Shown here: in pieces, positions 36,119 through 46,993 of the stretch
Numbering within the stretch: the first letter of the stretch is position 1
Layout: the number at the start of each line of letters is the position of its first letter
From: Sipunculus nudus
Lineage: Eukaryota > Annelida > Sipuncula > Golfingiida > Sipunculidae
Length of the DNA: 64,000 nucleotides
Direction: 5' to 3'
Assembly: GCA_026874595.1 (NCBI GenBank)
Contig: CM049306.1
Coordinates: forward strand, 47,434,019 to 47,498,018
Position numbers and translations under genes: made by a program
The notes under the pieces: generated by a model
The model's database searches: none
Told to the model about the DNA's origin: nothing
Seen by the model: the letters and a program-made list of their open reading frames with translations, nothing else

Positions 36119-38192
36119 GTATCGCCAGACAACGTCTGGAGATACTATGGTTTAGGCACGGTTGCGCCGCCGCTGCCACCGCCGCAGAGATTTCTTTTGG
36201 ACAATAACTCAAAAAATATTTCAAGGATCTTTTTCAAACTTGACACATTTATAGATATAGGTGAGAGGACGAAGCCTATTTAAAATGGGGTCATGTTCTC
36301 AACTAGGAGAGTGACCTTGACCTTGAATAGATCCATTTTTGGGGAAAATCACACAAATTCTTAAATATCTCAAGAAATCTTTCATGGATTTATCCAAAAA
36401 TCAAGTTGGACAAAGATCTTGGATAGTGATGTCATGTACCGGAAACTGGTGGTGCCACCTAGTATCCTTTTCTTGTTTTTGTGCCGTTTAATACCCCCAT
36501 CATTGCCACTTGACAGTACTTTTAGCATCACAAGTCAAAAACTGATTGACAGATTTCTTTAATATTATGCATGTACATAGGTATGGGTTATGGGATGATG
36601 TATATTAAAATTGGGGTCATGACCTTTCCTTTGAGAGTGGCTTTGACCTTGAATATTACCATATATGGTGAAAATCACATAAAATCATGAATATCTTACA
36701 AAGAAATGCATGGATTGGTCCAAAAATCAAGTTGACGGAAGATCTTGGATAGTTTTATCTTTTGCAGAAGATAGGTGGCGCCACCTGTTGTCCTCTTCTT
36801 GTTTTTTGCGCCTTTGAATACCCCATCATTGCCACTTGACAGTATATACTGTGAGCATTATAAGTCAAACAGTAATGGACAGATTTCTTTCATGTTATGC
36901 ATGTATATAGATATGGTTTATGGAATGAGGTATATTTAATTTTAAATTTAATTTTAAAATTTAATTTAATTTAAATTATTTTTTTTTTAATTTAATTTTT
37001 TTTTTCAAATGTTGGATATTTTGAAATACAGTTTATTGATTTGGGGTCATGACCGTGACTATGAGAGTGACCTTGACCTTGAATATTCCCATATTTGGTG
37101 AAAAACATGAAATCATGAATATCTTAAAAAGGGCCACTTGACAGCACTGTGAGCATTACAAGTCAAAAACTAATGGACAGATTTCTTTTATATTATGCAT
37201 ATACATAGATTTGGATTATGGGATGAGATATATTTAAATTTGGGTCCTGACCTTGCATATGAGAGTTGACTTGACTTTAAATATTGCCATATATGGTAAA
37301 AATCACCAACAATCATGAAAATCTCCAGTGAACCTGGGGGATTGCTTCAGCTAGTGGTCTGCACATGGTGTTGCATCATGTTTTGCCCACTGGCAAACAT
37401 CAGCAGTTCTGGGCCATGGTCAGATTCTATAAATAGATGTGATGGTCAGTGATAAATGAATTAGTGCACTGGGTGTACCACAGAGTCACAACTGGATCAT
37501 TTTCCTTTGAGAGTGGTCTTGACCTTTGGACGAAGACTATTTAAAATGGCTCATGAATGTTGCCTATATGGGACTTGACAGTATTGTCAGCATTATAAAA
37601 TAAAAATTAAAAAAGTTGTTGGATAGTGTTGTCATGTGCTGGAAACTAATTGGCAGATATCTTTCATATTATGCATATAGATAGATATGGGTAATGTGAT
37701 GAGTCATTTGCTGGGAACTGCATGGTGGCACCCCCTACTCTATTTTCTTGTTTTTCCACAATTTATGCTATTGATAAGGAACAAATGACAATTTTTATGA
37801 CAATATAACAATTTATTAAAAAGAACAAAATATGATGTGAAACAAAATATAACAGATATTATTATTTCATTCTCATTATCATATCTCTCCATCTCTCTGA
37901 AATCCTGTCTATCCATCTCTTTCTCTTTCTTTCTGCTTTACTCTATATTATTCTCAAACAAGTTACTCCAAACATACATATACAACTCAATACATCATTA
38001 AATATATACTTCTATTTATACATAACCTTTTACATAACAATTGCCTTCACTTTGAATATTCCTATATTTTGTACAAATGTTTCTCACATTCATTGCTAAA
38101 ATACAAATACATCACATTATATCAACAAAATACCACAAAACCTCATTTGTCTGGCGATACTATGGCACCAGCGGTGCCAAGAAATGTCTAGT
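36119..38192 (+). mobile_element. Family D Helentron-like element with internal AT-rich insert
   Basis: The 5' hairpin is GTATC-G-CCAGAC-AA-CGTCTGG-A-GATAC, then a (CCG)n-like run GCGCCGCCGCTGCCACCGCCGC. About four ~330-bp units follow, with GAGAGTGACCTTGACCTTGAA, TTGGATAGT and GGTGGCGCCACCTGTTG (36774). The 3' end has an inverted copy of the start, TGTCTGGCGATAC, then the hairpin GGCACC-AGC-GGTGCC, AAGAAATG and CTAG (38188-38191). A T/A-rich insert lies at 36944-37010 and an AT-rich unit-free block at about 37745-38150. Confidence 0.8.
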
Positions 38193-38395
38193 TAGTTTTC
38201 TAGTTTTCAGGTCTCTGTTACCTATAACCTGTGAGCTATGGGGCTCCGAAGTACCCCCCAGAATAATGGAAAATTTTATGCAAAACTAAATTATCTGAAC
38301 AACTATTGCATTGATCACCATGATTCTTTGCATGGATATTGATCATGGAATGGTTCATCAGTTTCTGCAGTCAGGTTGCGACACCTGTATTTTTA
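38193..38395 (+). repeat. Family B core-unit fragment
   Basis: Part of one 337-bp unit: AGGTCTCTGTTACC, GTGAGCTATGGGG, GTACCCCCCAGAATAATGG and GGATATTGATCATGGAATGG. No termini. Confidence 0.75.
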
Positions 38396-39130
38396 AATTT
38401 TTTAATGCTCTTTCTTAAGAAAGAGGTGCCGTATTGGCCTGAATTTGTGCATGTCCATAGATCTTGGCCTGCTCCTTCTTGTACTCAAGACTGGTGGTGC
38501 CACATCTGCAATCGTTTTCCTGAGGCGTCCATACGTACAAGCGCTTTGGGGGAAAATTGCTCATATCTCAGGAATGGTTCAAGATATTTGTCTGAAATTT
38601 GGCATGTCAATCTGTCTTGGAGAATTTTCTCGTAAACCAGACATTTCTCAGGACTCTTCACAAAATTCATGATTTTTTGGCACTCTGGCAGTCATCTTTC
38701 TCATTGTTCAACATTCCTTGAATTCAGTTGAGACTCTTGGCCCATGGACCACTAGTTGTATAGTGTATGTCCCTGCTTATTTCTCAGGAGGGATTCCATA
38801 TATCAGCCTGAAATTGTGAATATCTATACATCTCGGATAGCTTTGTCATATATAAGTTGGTTTCACAACCTACAATAATTTTTGCCCAGTGTATGTCCCT
38901 GCTCATTTTTCAGGAGTGATTTGATATATCAGTCTGAAATTGTGCAGGTCCATACATCTCGGATAGTTTTGTTGTATACAAAACTTCTGGCACTAAGTGC
39001 AATTGTTTTTGGGTGTATGCATCTGTACACATAGCATAGAGTGGTTTAAAGTCCATACATCTTTGATGTCTCATACATAAGACTGGTGGTGCCACCTACA
39101 ATCATTTTTGTGTTGTGTACATCCATTCCA
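38396..39130 (+). repeat. Family G tandem core units with a B-like terminus
   Basis: Units carry CTGAAATT(G/T)G(G/T)GCA, CCATA(C/G)ATCT(C/T)GGATAG and GACTGGTGGTGCCACCTACAAT. At 38729-38757 the sequence ACTCTTGGCCCATGGACCACTAGTTG combines a CCATGG palindrome with CTAGTTG, a variant of the common 3' terminus. Three degenerate units lie after it. Confidence 0.55.
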
Positions 39131-40785
39131 GTATTTCAGGAGTGACTTTGTGTATTTGGTGCTTGAACTTAGGTTTAAAATGTTAACGTATTTTCTCAAA
39201 TAATTCGGATTCTGTTTTATTTCATAAACGTAGTTTTCTGAAAATCTTAATTATTTTATTTTACTATATAATTTCGAAAGAACAAAACCTTTGAGCTCAG
39301 CTGTCAGGCTGGCGGTTATGTGCTGGTTGCCATCTTGCCTTGTTATGACATGACCGTATTGAATGGTACAACAAGAACTTTGCACCTTTTTAGTGTTATC
39401 AAAGGAATCGCCATTACTGATATGAATGTAGTACTATGGTGATTACTAAAATTATATATATTGCTCAAAAAATGGTTATCATATGTCTGAGTACCATCCC
39501 AACATTAAAAAAAATGCAACTTGAATAAACTATCCTTGGCCTAAGCCCTCACCAGGCCGTGGAGGACCCATTACCGCAAATTATCGCCTCGCGTAAACCA
39601 TTCGCAGTACCTGTTGACAGTTGACTGTTTTGCCCTCCCATATTGCTCTTTACTATGATTTATAAATATATAATTATTGACATTCTCAAAACATGGGCAG
39701 AAAAACTTAACTTTTATAATTCAGTATACCCATCCATACGATGTCATCTCCCTCAAAATGCCAGTTTTATTCCGATTGCAGGTGATATAACTCTGCTGCA
39801 AACGAGTTTCATGTATGCACATTTTATTGGGAATTCCCAAGTCACAGGACCTCAGCGTGCGTTACCTGAGGTCAGACGGGACCACACATATACTAATAAC
39901 TCTTATTTCTGACGTGAAATAAAACATTATATAATTTGTTGTTCTTCATTTCATTAAATTGTGTTATTTTTAACTGATTTTGTTCTTTTTGTCACAATTA
40001 ACATTGTCTAACCATTCATGCAGAGTTTGTAACGATCACTCGTTTGGTTAAGGTGTGTTTTTATCTAGCGTACTAATTAATCATCAAAGTATTGTGATGG
40101 GAACCTTGCGCCCCGGCGGTTTTCCCATTTAATTAATTATCAAAGGGATGTTGTCTCGCGCATCGGTGGTCTTCCTTACACAAGCAATTAATGCTTCACC
40201 GCTCGGACCACGACTCCTGGGAAGTGGCCCTCGCTGCACTACCTTGAGCAGTTCAGGAATTTTACACCGTTTCGTCTTTTGTTTTATTTAGCATGGAAAT
40301 AAACTTCGATTTGGTCCTTCCATACAGTAATTCAGTAAATGATAGGCACAAAGATATAAAGTTTAAGCAAAATCTGTTATAAAATTACTCCATGTGGTCT
40401 TAACAGCTGATCGGAAGTCGACTGTCAAGTATGGCGGCCTAAACGTGAGACCCATCTGTATAATGTACCATTATAAAACAATGAAATCAGTTTTCACGGA
40501 GAATCTCGTATTTAAAGATTATCTGGGGGGGAAAAAAGAACTACACAAACAGGTTTAATCAAACAAATGTGACAAATATTGGCACCTTGGTCTTATATAA
40601 GGTAGATATTTAAACTTCTGGCATTATCGACCATCGATGAAACGACATCGTTGGTCCATGTGTAAGCAAAACTAAATTTACTCATTTTTATTGTTTTATT
40701 TTGTAATTCCAAGATCGTAGGATGATCCATCAAACCATTATATAGATATGCTTAATTTTTACCCAAATATAGACACACAGAATCA
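39131..40785. other. Non-coding region with a possible decayed TIR-element end
   Basis: No gene. TACCGCAAATTATCGCC at 39572-39588 resembles the ends of the TIR elements at 10594 and 59679 (TACCGTAGATAATCCGC). AACCTTGCGCCCC...TTAATTAATT near 40103-40138 resembles, in reverse, internal text of the 59679 element (AATTAGCC...AAGGCGCAAGGT). A matching right end was not found. The local base composition is more GC- and CpG-rich than its surroundings. Confidence 0.3.
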
Positions 40786-41135
40786 GCCAAAAGAGTTTAA
40801 AATCTGCATAGGCAATATTGAAATAGTGCACAATGTTTTATTTGATATCATCAGATCACTATTTCAATCTAGTCTATGCAGATTTTAAACTCACCTGTGT
40901 GATACTAGGTGGATTTTAAACATGCAAGGGCGAGATTAAAATCCTAGTCTGCTACAATGATTGATTTTAATCTCTCCTCGGTAAGATTGTGATTGCAGTC
41001 ACTGTCTCTTCTGGGTAAGTTTAAAATCTGTCTAGGAGAAATCATAATCTCACCCAGATGAAACCACAATTGAAATCTCATCTAGCTGAATTTAAAATCC
41101 ACCTGGATTTCAGTCTTGTCTGTGACACATGTTAA
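40786..41135. mobile_element. Deleted and diverged copy of the CTAGGCG palindrome element
   Basis: GAGTTTAAAATCTGCATAGG...ATTGAAATAGTG (about 40793-40835) is inverted at once in CACTATTTCAATCTAG...TGCAGATTTTAAACTC (40857-40892). So the middle is gone and a hairpin remains. The rest follows the right arm of 54252-56392: GATTAAAATCCTAGTCTGCT, GATTTTAATCTC, GTTTAAAATCTGTCTAGG, TTTAAAATCCACCTGGATTTCA and TGTCTGTGACA. Most CGCC cores have decayed. Confidence 0.78.
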
Positions 41136-41136
41136 T

Positions 41137-41190
41137 TTATATATAATATATATATATATATAAAGAGAGAGAGAGAGAGAGAGAGAGAGA
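41137..41190. repeat. (TA)n and (GA)n microsatellite
   Basis: TA-rich tract (41137-41162) followed by about 13 GA repeats (41164-41190). Confidence 0.9.
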
Positions 41191-42302
41191 ATTTATTCTT
41201 GGCACTTTTATAGAGCCATTAGCTATTTAAGAGTAGTTGTTCTTGCCTTCTCTTGAGGACTAAGTGCTTGGCCTGAGGGATTTCTTTGTGGAATTAAGGA
41301 TATGCTTCATTGTTTGTTGTTGCTTAATGTAAAACACTAATGTTCTGCCGATATGAAATCCAAACTGTTAACTTTAGCAGTTGAATTTAATATAATGAAT
41401 TACCTGAAGTGCATTAAAAAGAGGGAAGCATCATATCTTGTGTTTGCAGTATTTTACCAGACTTTCCTGATACACTGATGATGTGAGCAATTACTGACAT
41501 AGAAGGGCAGCATCTGGTGGAATAAAAGAACACTAATAGCTCTACTTCACATTAGTGTAAAAACTTCAGAACTTATCAAAGGCAAAGTCAAACATTACGC
41601 AGTAGGAGATATCTGTTATTTAAGTTAGCAGTTGGTCATGATCCAACATGGAAGGGTTATCACGTACATCTTGTTTCTGTGAACAAGGCTGCCGACTTTT
41701 CAGCGGGAGGTTTGTTTTGGAGCTACACACCTGCTGGAGTTGGATCTGTCTGCTGGTTCAGCCACCTCCTGTCAGCAAACCAATACCTGACCAGGGCTGG
41801 GAAAGGTTTCTTGTTTCTTAAACAGGCTGAGCTCAAGGTAAAAATCCATTGGTCTGTATCGGTGGAATGTATTGATCAAAGAACACCTCCACATTGCTGT
41901 GCATGTTAAAATCAAAAAGAAGAATTACATCGGGTTTCTTCCATGCAGCATTCCTTGCTCAAAGGGAATGTGTTCGGTGATTTCTAGCACAGGTATTTGA
42001 ATATTCTACACGTTTTCATTATCTGCTTCAGTGATTGACAGTTCCAGGCAAGTGTTTATTTGTGTTGCCATATTTTCATGGGTGATTTTTGTACAAAGCA
42101 GTTTATTTATTTTTTTTAAATATTACTAAATATTATAATTAAATGTTTGCACATGCCAATTTCTATTAGGTGTTAATTTTATAATTTTAAATGAAATTAT
42201 TGCCATTACAAAGATTTGGCCATAAAAAATGATTAACATGTGGCAGTTGTTCATATGCAAATTTTCATTTAAAGTTTCTTTAATTTAAGTGAATATTTTG
42301 TC
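41191..42302. other. Non-coding region, no supported gene
   Basis: The forward frame at 41679-41909 is open and somewhat protein-like (W, Y, G, C present) but other frames are open too and no clear acceptor or donor pair brackets it. Nothing else seen. Confidence 0.45.
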
Positions 42303-42350
42303 ATTGTATCGCCAGACATAGTCTGGAGTTACTATGGTTTAGGCACGGTC

Positions 42351-42381
<31 letters not shown>

Positions 42382-43933
42382 AGAGATTTCTTTTGGACAC
42401 CATAACTCAAAAAATATTTCACGGATCTTTACCAAACTTGGTATATGTATAGATATGGGTGAGAGGACGACGCCTCTTTAAAATGAGGTCATGACCTCAA
42501 CTAGGAGAGTGACCTTGACCTTGAATAGGTTCAATTTTGGGGAAAATCACACAAATTCTTAAATATCTCAAGAAAACTTGCATGGTTTGATCCCAAAATC
42601 AAGTTGATCGAAGATCATGGATAGGGTTGTCATGTTCCAGAAACTGGTGGCGCCACCTATTATTCTTTACTTGTTTTCATGCCGTTTAATATCCCCAAAA
42701 TTGCTACTTGACAGTACTGTGAGCATTATAAGTAAAAAACTAATGGACAGATTTCTTTCATATTATGCAAATACATAGATATGGGTTATGGGATGATGTT
42801 TATTTAAATTGGGGTCATGACCTTTCCTATGAGAGTGGCCTTGACCTTAAATATTGCCATATATGGTGAAAATCACACAAAATCATTAATTTCTCAATAA
42901 GGGATGCATGCATTGGTCCAAAAATCAACTTGACCGAAGATCTTGGATAGTAATGTCATGTACCGGAAACAGGTGGTGCCACCTGTTATTCTTTTACTTG
43001 TTTTCGTGCAGTTTAATACCCCATCATTTCCACTTAACAGTACATTTATAACCTGTGAGCATTATAAGTCAAAAACTAATGGACAGATTTCTTTCATATT
43101 ATGCAAATACATAGACATGGGTTATGGGATGATGTATATATAAATAGGGGTCATGACCTTTTCTATTAGAGTGGCCTTGACCTTGAATATTGCCATATAT
43201 GGTGAAAATTACACAAAATCATTAATATCTCAATAAGGGATGCATGCATTGGTCCAAAAATCAACATGTTCGAAGATCTTGGAAAGTATTGTCATGTACC
43301 GAAAACAGGTGGCGCCACCTGTTATTCTTTTACTTGTTTTGTGCCGTTTAATACCCCATCATTGCCATTTATCAGTACTGTGAGCATTATAAGTCAAAAA
43401 CTAATGGACAAATTTCTTTCATATTATGCATATACATGGATATGGGTTATAGGATAATGTTTATTTGAATAGGGGTCATGACCTTTCCAATGAGTGGCCT
43501 TAACCTTGAATATTGCCATATATGGTGAAAACCACACAAAATCATTAATTTCTCAATAAGGGATGCATGCATTGGTCCAAAAATCAACTTGACCGAAGAT
43601 CTTGGATAGTAATGTCATGTACCGGAAACAGGTGGCGCCACCTGTTATTCTTTTACTTGTTTTGTGCCGTTTAATACCCCATCATTGCCACTTAACAGTA
43701 TTGTGAGCATTATAAGTCAAAAACTAATGGACAGATTTCTTGCATATACATAGACATGGGTTAGGGGATGATGTATATTGAAATTTGGATCATGACCTTT
43801 TCTATGAGAATGACCTTTTCTATGAGTGTGGTCTGATATTAATTGTTGCTGAAGATGGGGGGCCTATTCTTAAAGGGGGGGGATTAATTGTCTGGGGATA
43901 CTATGGCACCTGCGGTGCCAAGAAATATCTAGT
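42303..43933 (+). mobile_element. Family D Helentron-like element, second copy
   Basis: The 5' hairpin is GTATCG-CCAGAC-ATA-GTCTGG-AGTTAC, then (CCG)n at 42353-42380. Units of about 325-335 bp follow, seen by GTTTAATA(C/T)CCC(C)A near 42685, 43010, 43347 and 43670. GGTGGCGCCACC palindromes lie at 42646, 43308 and 43631 and a G-to-A variant GGTGGTGCCACC at 42972. The 3' end has TGTCTGGGGATAC, the hairpin GGCACC-TGC-GGTGCC, AAGAAATAT and CTAG (43929-43932), then TTTTT. Confidence 0.85.
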
Positions 43934-45004
43934 TTTTAAATGTTCTGCACCTTTGCTGGTAATACAATGAGGTTGTAAATAATGGGGCCTGTATGTTTTC
44001 ATATAATTGTTGGTCCATGTAATCAAAACATAATTTTTAAGAAAGATAACCTCTTAAAGCATTTTAGGATATTAAATGAGGCTTGATTCCTATATTATTA
44101 CACATGATAAAGTGGGATTAGGTATATAAAGTTTTAACTGTCCTGTTTAAGTTAACATGTCACTGCTAATGATGTAATAATGTTAGACACCTAATTATTC
44201 TAGAAATTCAAGCCATTGTGTGACAACCATTCATTTAGCTGGCAAATGAGCAACATTGAAAAAGACCATTGCAATCACTCTCATGCCATCATGTGTAGAG
44301 TTTTATAAATTAAACATTTGGCTAACATTCTTGGCTTCTATTACATCTGTTGGATCTAGGAATTCTAATGCATTGATGGACCTCAGTTTATGAGGTTAAT
44401 TGTCAAATATAACTTCATATTTCTTCTAAAGCATTTCTTATGTGGTAACAACCATGTCAGTTAATGAATTTAATTTTCAATAAGCAAGTTTCGAAGACTA
44501 GAGATCAGTAGAAACTCAGATCACTGACCTTCTTTCCTTGCACCAGGTCTAATGAATAGATATAAGTTAATTTGTGCCCAATATGTGAGCCAAATAAAGG
44601 GATAATTTTCACCACGCTAAAACAGTTACCATGTAGTAATTAAGTCATAATATGGTGTATGAATCTCAACTTGTTGATGTAGAACACATGTTTACAAATA
44701 AAGCTTATTGCTAGGAATTTGATGTGAAGCTTAATTATACACAAGTATCTGTGTTGAAATATCAGTGCTAAATAATAGGTATGTGAAAAAAAGGTTCTCT
44801 TAAATATGCAGTGATTGAAGAAATTACAGTAATGTATCTATCAGCATTTAGGAATAATGACCATAACATATTTTAGCTGTCAGATACATTTATAAATTGT
44901 GTGCATATATGACTGAAATTATAAAATATCACTGGATCATTGGCTAACAATTATGATAAATTTGTTGTAGAATTATTTCAGAATTTTCCATCTTATTTAA
45001 TTTT
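43934..45004. other. Non-coding stretch, no gene seen
   Basis: AT-rich DNA without definable repeats or open frames of note. Confidence 0.55.
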
Positions 45005-46003
45005 TATGCCCCGGCCACAAAGTGGCCGGGGCATATAGTTTTACCCATGTCCGTCCTTCCGTCATTCCGTCATTCAGAAATCAAACAGTTGTAGGGACTT
45101 TTTTTCGCAATGCCTGCAGATATTGGCCTGATTTTTGGTGTGTGGACAGATAATGACCAGTTACAGATCGAGTTCACGTTTTGTCCCGGTGGACCTATTT
45201 TTGACTGTTTTACGGCTCCTATACTTAGAAAATTTCATGAAAAATAGAAATTTTCATGACAAATACACATGTACGGACTTTATTTTACAATGGCTGCAGA
45301 TTTTGGCCTGATTTTTGCTGTGTGGGCAGATAATGACCAGTTACAGATCAAGTTTGTGTTTCGTTCCGGTTGAACTACTTTTGACCGTTTTACGGCTCCT
45401 AAACTCTGAAAATTTCATGAAAAACAGAAATTTTCATGACAAATACACATGTACGGACTTTTTTTTCGCAGTGCCTGCAGATTTTGGCCTAATTTTTGGT
45501 GTGTGGGCAGATTATGACCAGTTACAGATCCAGTTCACGTTTCATCCCGGTTGACCTACTTTTGACCGTTTTACGGCTCCTAAACTTTGAAAATTTCATG
45601 AAAAATAGAAATTTTCATGACAAATACACATGTACGGACTTTTTTTCGCAGTGCCTGCAGATATTGGCCTGATTTTTGGTGTGTAGGTAGATAATGACCA
45701 GATATAGATCGAGTTTGCGTTTCGTCCTGGTTGACCTACTTTTGACCATTAATCGGCTCCTTAACTTAGAAAATTTCATGAAAAATAGATATTTTCATGA
45801 CAAATACACATATACAGACTTTTTTTCGCAATGCCTGCAGATATTGGCCTGATTTTTGGTGTGTGGACAGATAATGACCAGTTACAGATCAAGTTCGGTT
45901 TCGTCAAGGTTGACCTCCTTTTGGTTGTTTTACGGCTCCTAAACATAGAAAATTGCATGAAAAATAGAAATTTTCATGACAAATATACATGTACAGCCAT
46001 TTT
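45005..46003 (+). mobile_element. Family A Helentron-like element, left part with intact 5' hairpin
   Basis: A perfect 14-bp stem, TATGCCCCGGCCAC-AAA-GTGGCCGGGGCATA (45005-45035), then TCCGTCCTTCCGTCATT repeats. Five tandem units follow with CGGCTCCT at 45213, 45393, 45573, 45753 and 45933, an exact 180-bp period. Each holds AAATTTCATGAAAAATAGAAA and TTTTCATGACAAATACA. Interrupted at a T-run by family C. Confidence 0.88.
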
Positions 46004-46993
46004 TAGCCCTCAGCTCATAGGCTAGCTTGTGGGCTATTGTTGTCACCCAAGCTGTCCGTCTGTCCGTCCATCTTGCCGTCCGTCCGGACGTCCGTCTGAC
46101 GTCCGGACATCCGAGTCTGTTAACTTTTACCTTGTGAGCAGGATTTCTCTAAAAGGATTCACAGTTGGAATTTTATTTCATCAGTGAAGATGTATATCGA
46201 TAAAATCTCAGTCAAGTTCCAAGAAGGGTGACCTTGACCCATTTTTCTACATTTTAGAGCTGATTATAGAAAAATACTCAGAAGCTTATATCTCAGGAAC
46301 CATTGTGTGGATATTCACAAAACTTACTATGATCATTGGGACTGATGGTCTGTACGTGCTGCACAATTTTAGTGGTGCCACCTGCAATTTCTGATTTTTT
46401 AATCAATTTTTATCAGATTTTTTCAATTTTGGCCTTGTGAGCAGGATATCTCTAAAAGGATTCACCGTTGGAATTTTATTTCATCAGTGAAGATGTATAT
46501 CAACAAAATCTTGGTCAAGTGCAAAGATGGGTGACCTTGACTTATTTTTCTTTGTTTAGGGCTGATTATACAAAAACACTCAGAAGCTTATATCTCAGGA
46601 ACCATTGTGTGGATTTTCACAAAACTTACTATGATCATTTTGAATGATGGTCTGTGCGTGCTGCACAATTTTAGTGGCACCACCTACAATTTCTGATTTT
46701 TTAATGAATTTTTATCAGATTTTTCAATTTTGTCCCTTTTGTGCAGGATATCTCCAAAGGTATTCAATACAGGAACTTAATTTCTTCAGTGCTAATGCAA
46801 GATATTTACAAAATTTTGGTCAAGTTCAAAGATGGGTGATCTTGACCTACTTTTCAAGGTCACAGAGCTTAGTATAGAAAAAAACTTAGTAGCTTATTTC
46901 TCAGGAAGCATTTGGTGGATTGTTATGAAACATGGTACATACCTCTCCAATTTAAATTTATAACTGATTATCAGCTTTTGCTTATATTCTAGT
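46004..46993 (+). mobile_element. Family C Helentron-like element nested in family A
   Basis: Starts TAGCCCTCAGCTCATAGGC...GGGCTA, with GTCCGTCTGTCCGTCC and GTCCGGACGTCC. Three core units follow with a ~304-bp period (AAAAGGATTCAC at about 46149 and 46453, a variant near 46755). TGACCTTGACC is at 46229, and GTGGTGCCACCTGCAATTTC and GTGGCACCACCTACAATTTC are at 46373 and 46675. It ends ATCAGCTTTTGCTTATATTCTAG (CTAG 46989-46992). The insertion point in A is the same as at 429/4095. Confidence 0.85.

Noticed and set aside
36944-37010. TTTAATTTAAATTT tract considered as a palindromic regulatory site
   Set aside because: It is low-complexity A/T slippage inside a family D element.
41679-41909. Forward open frame of 76 codons with W/Y/G-rich text
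   Set aside because: No convincing acceptor/donor pair, other frames open as well, no recognisable family.
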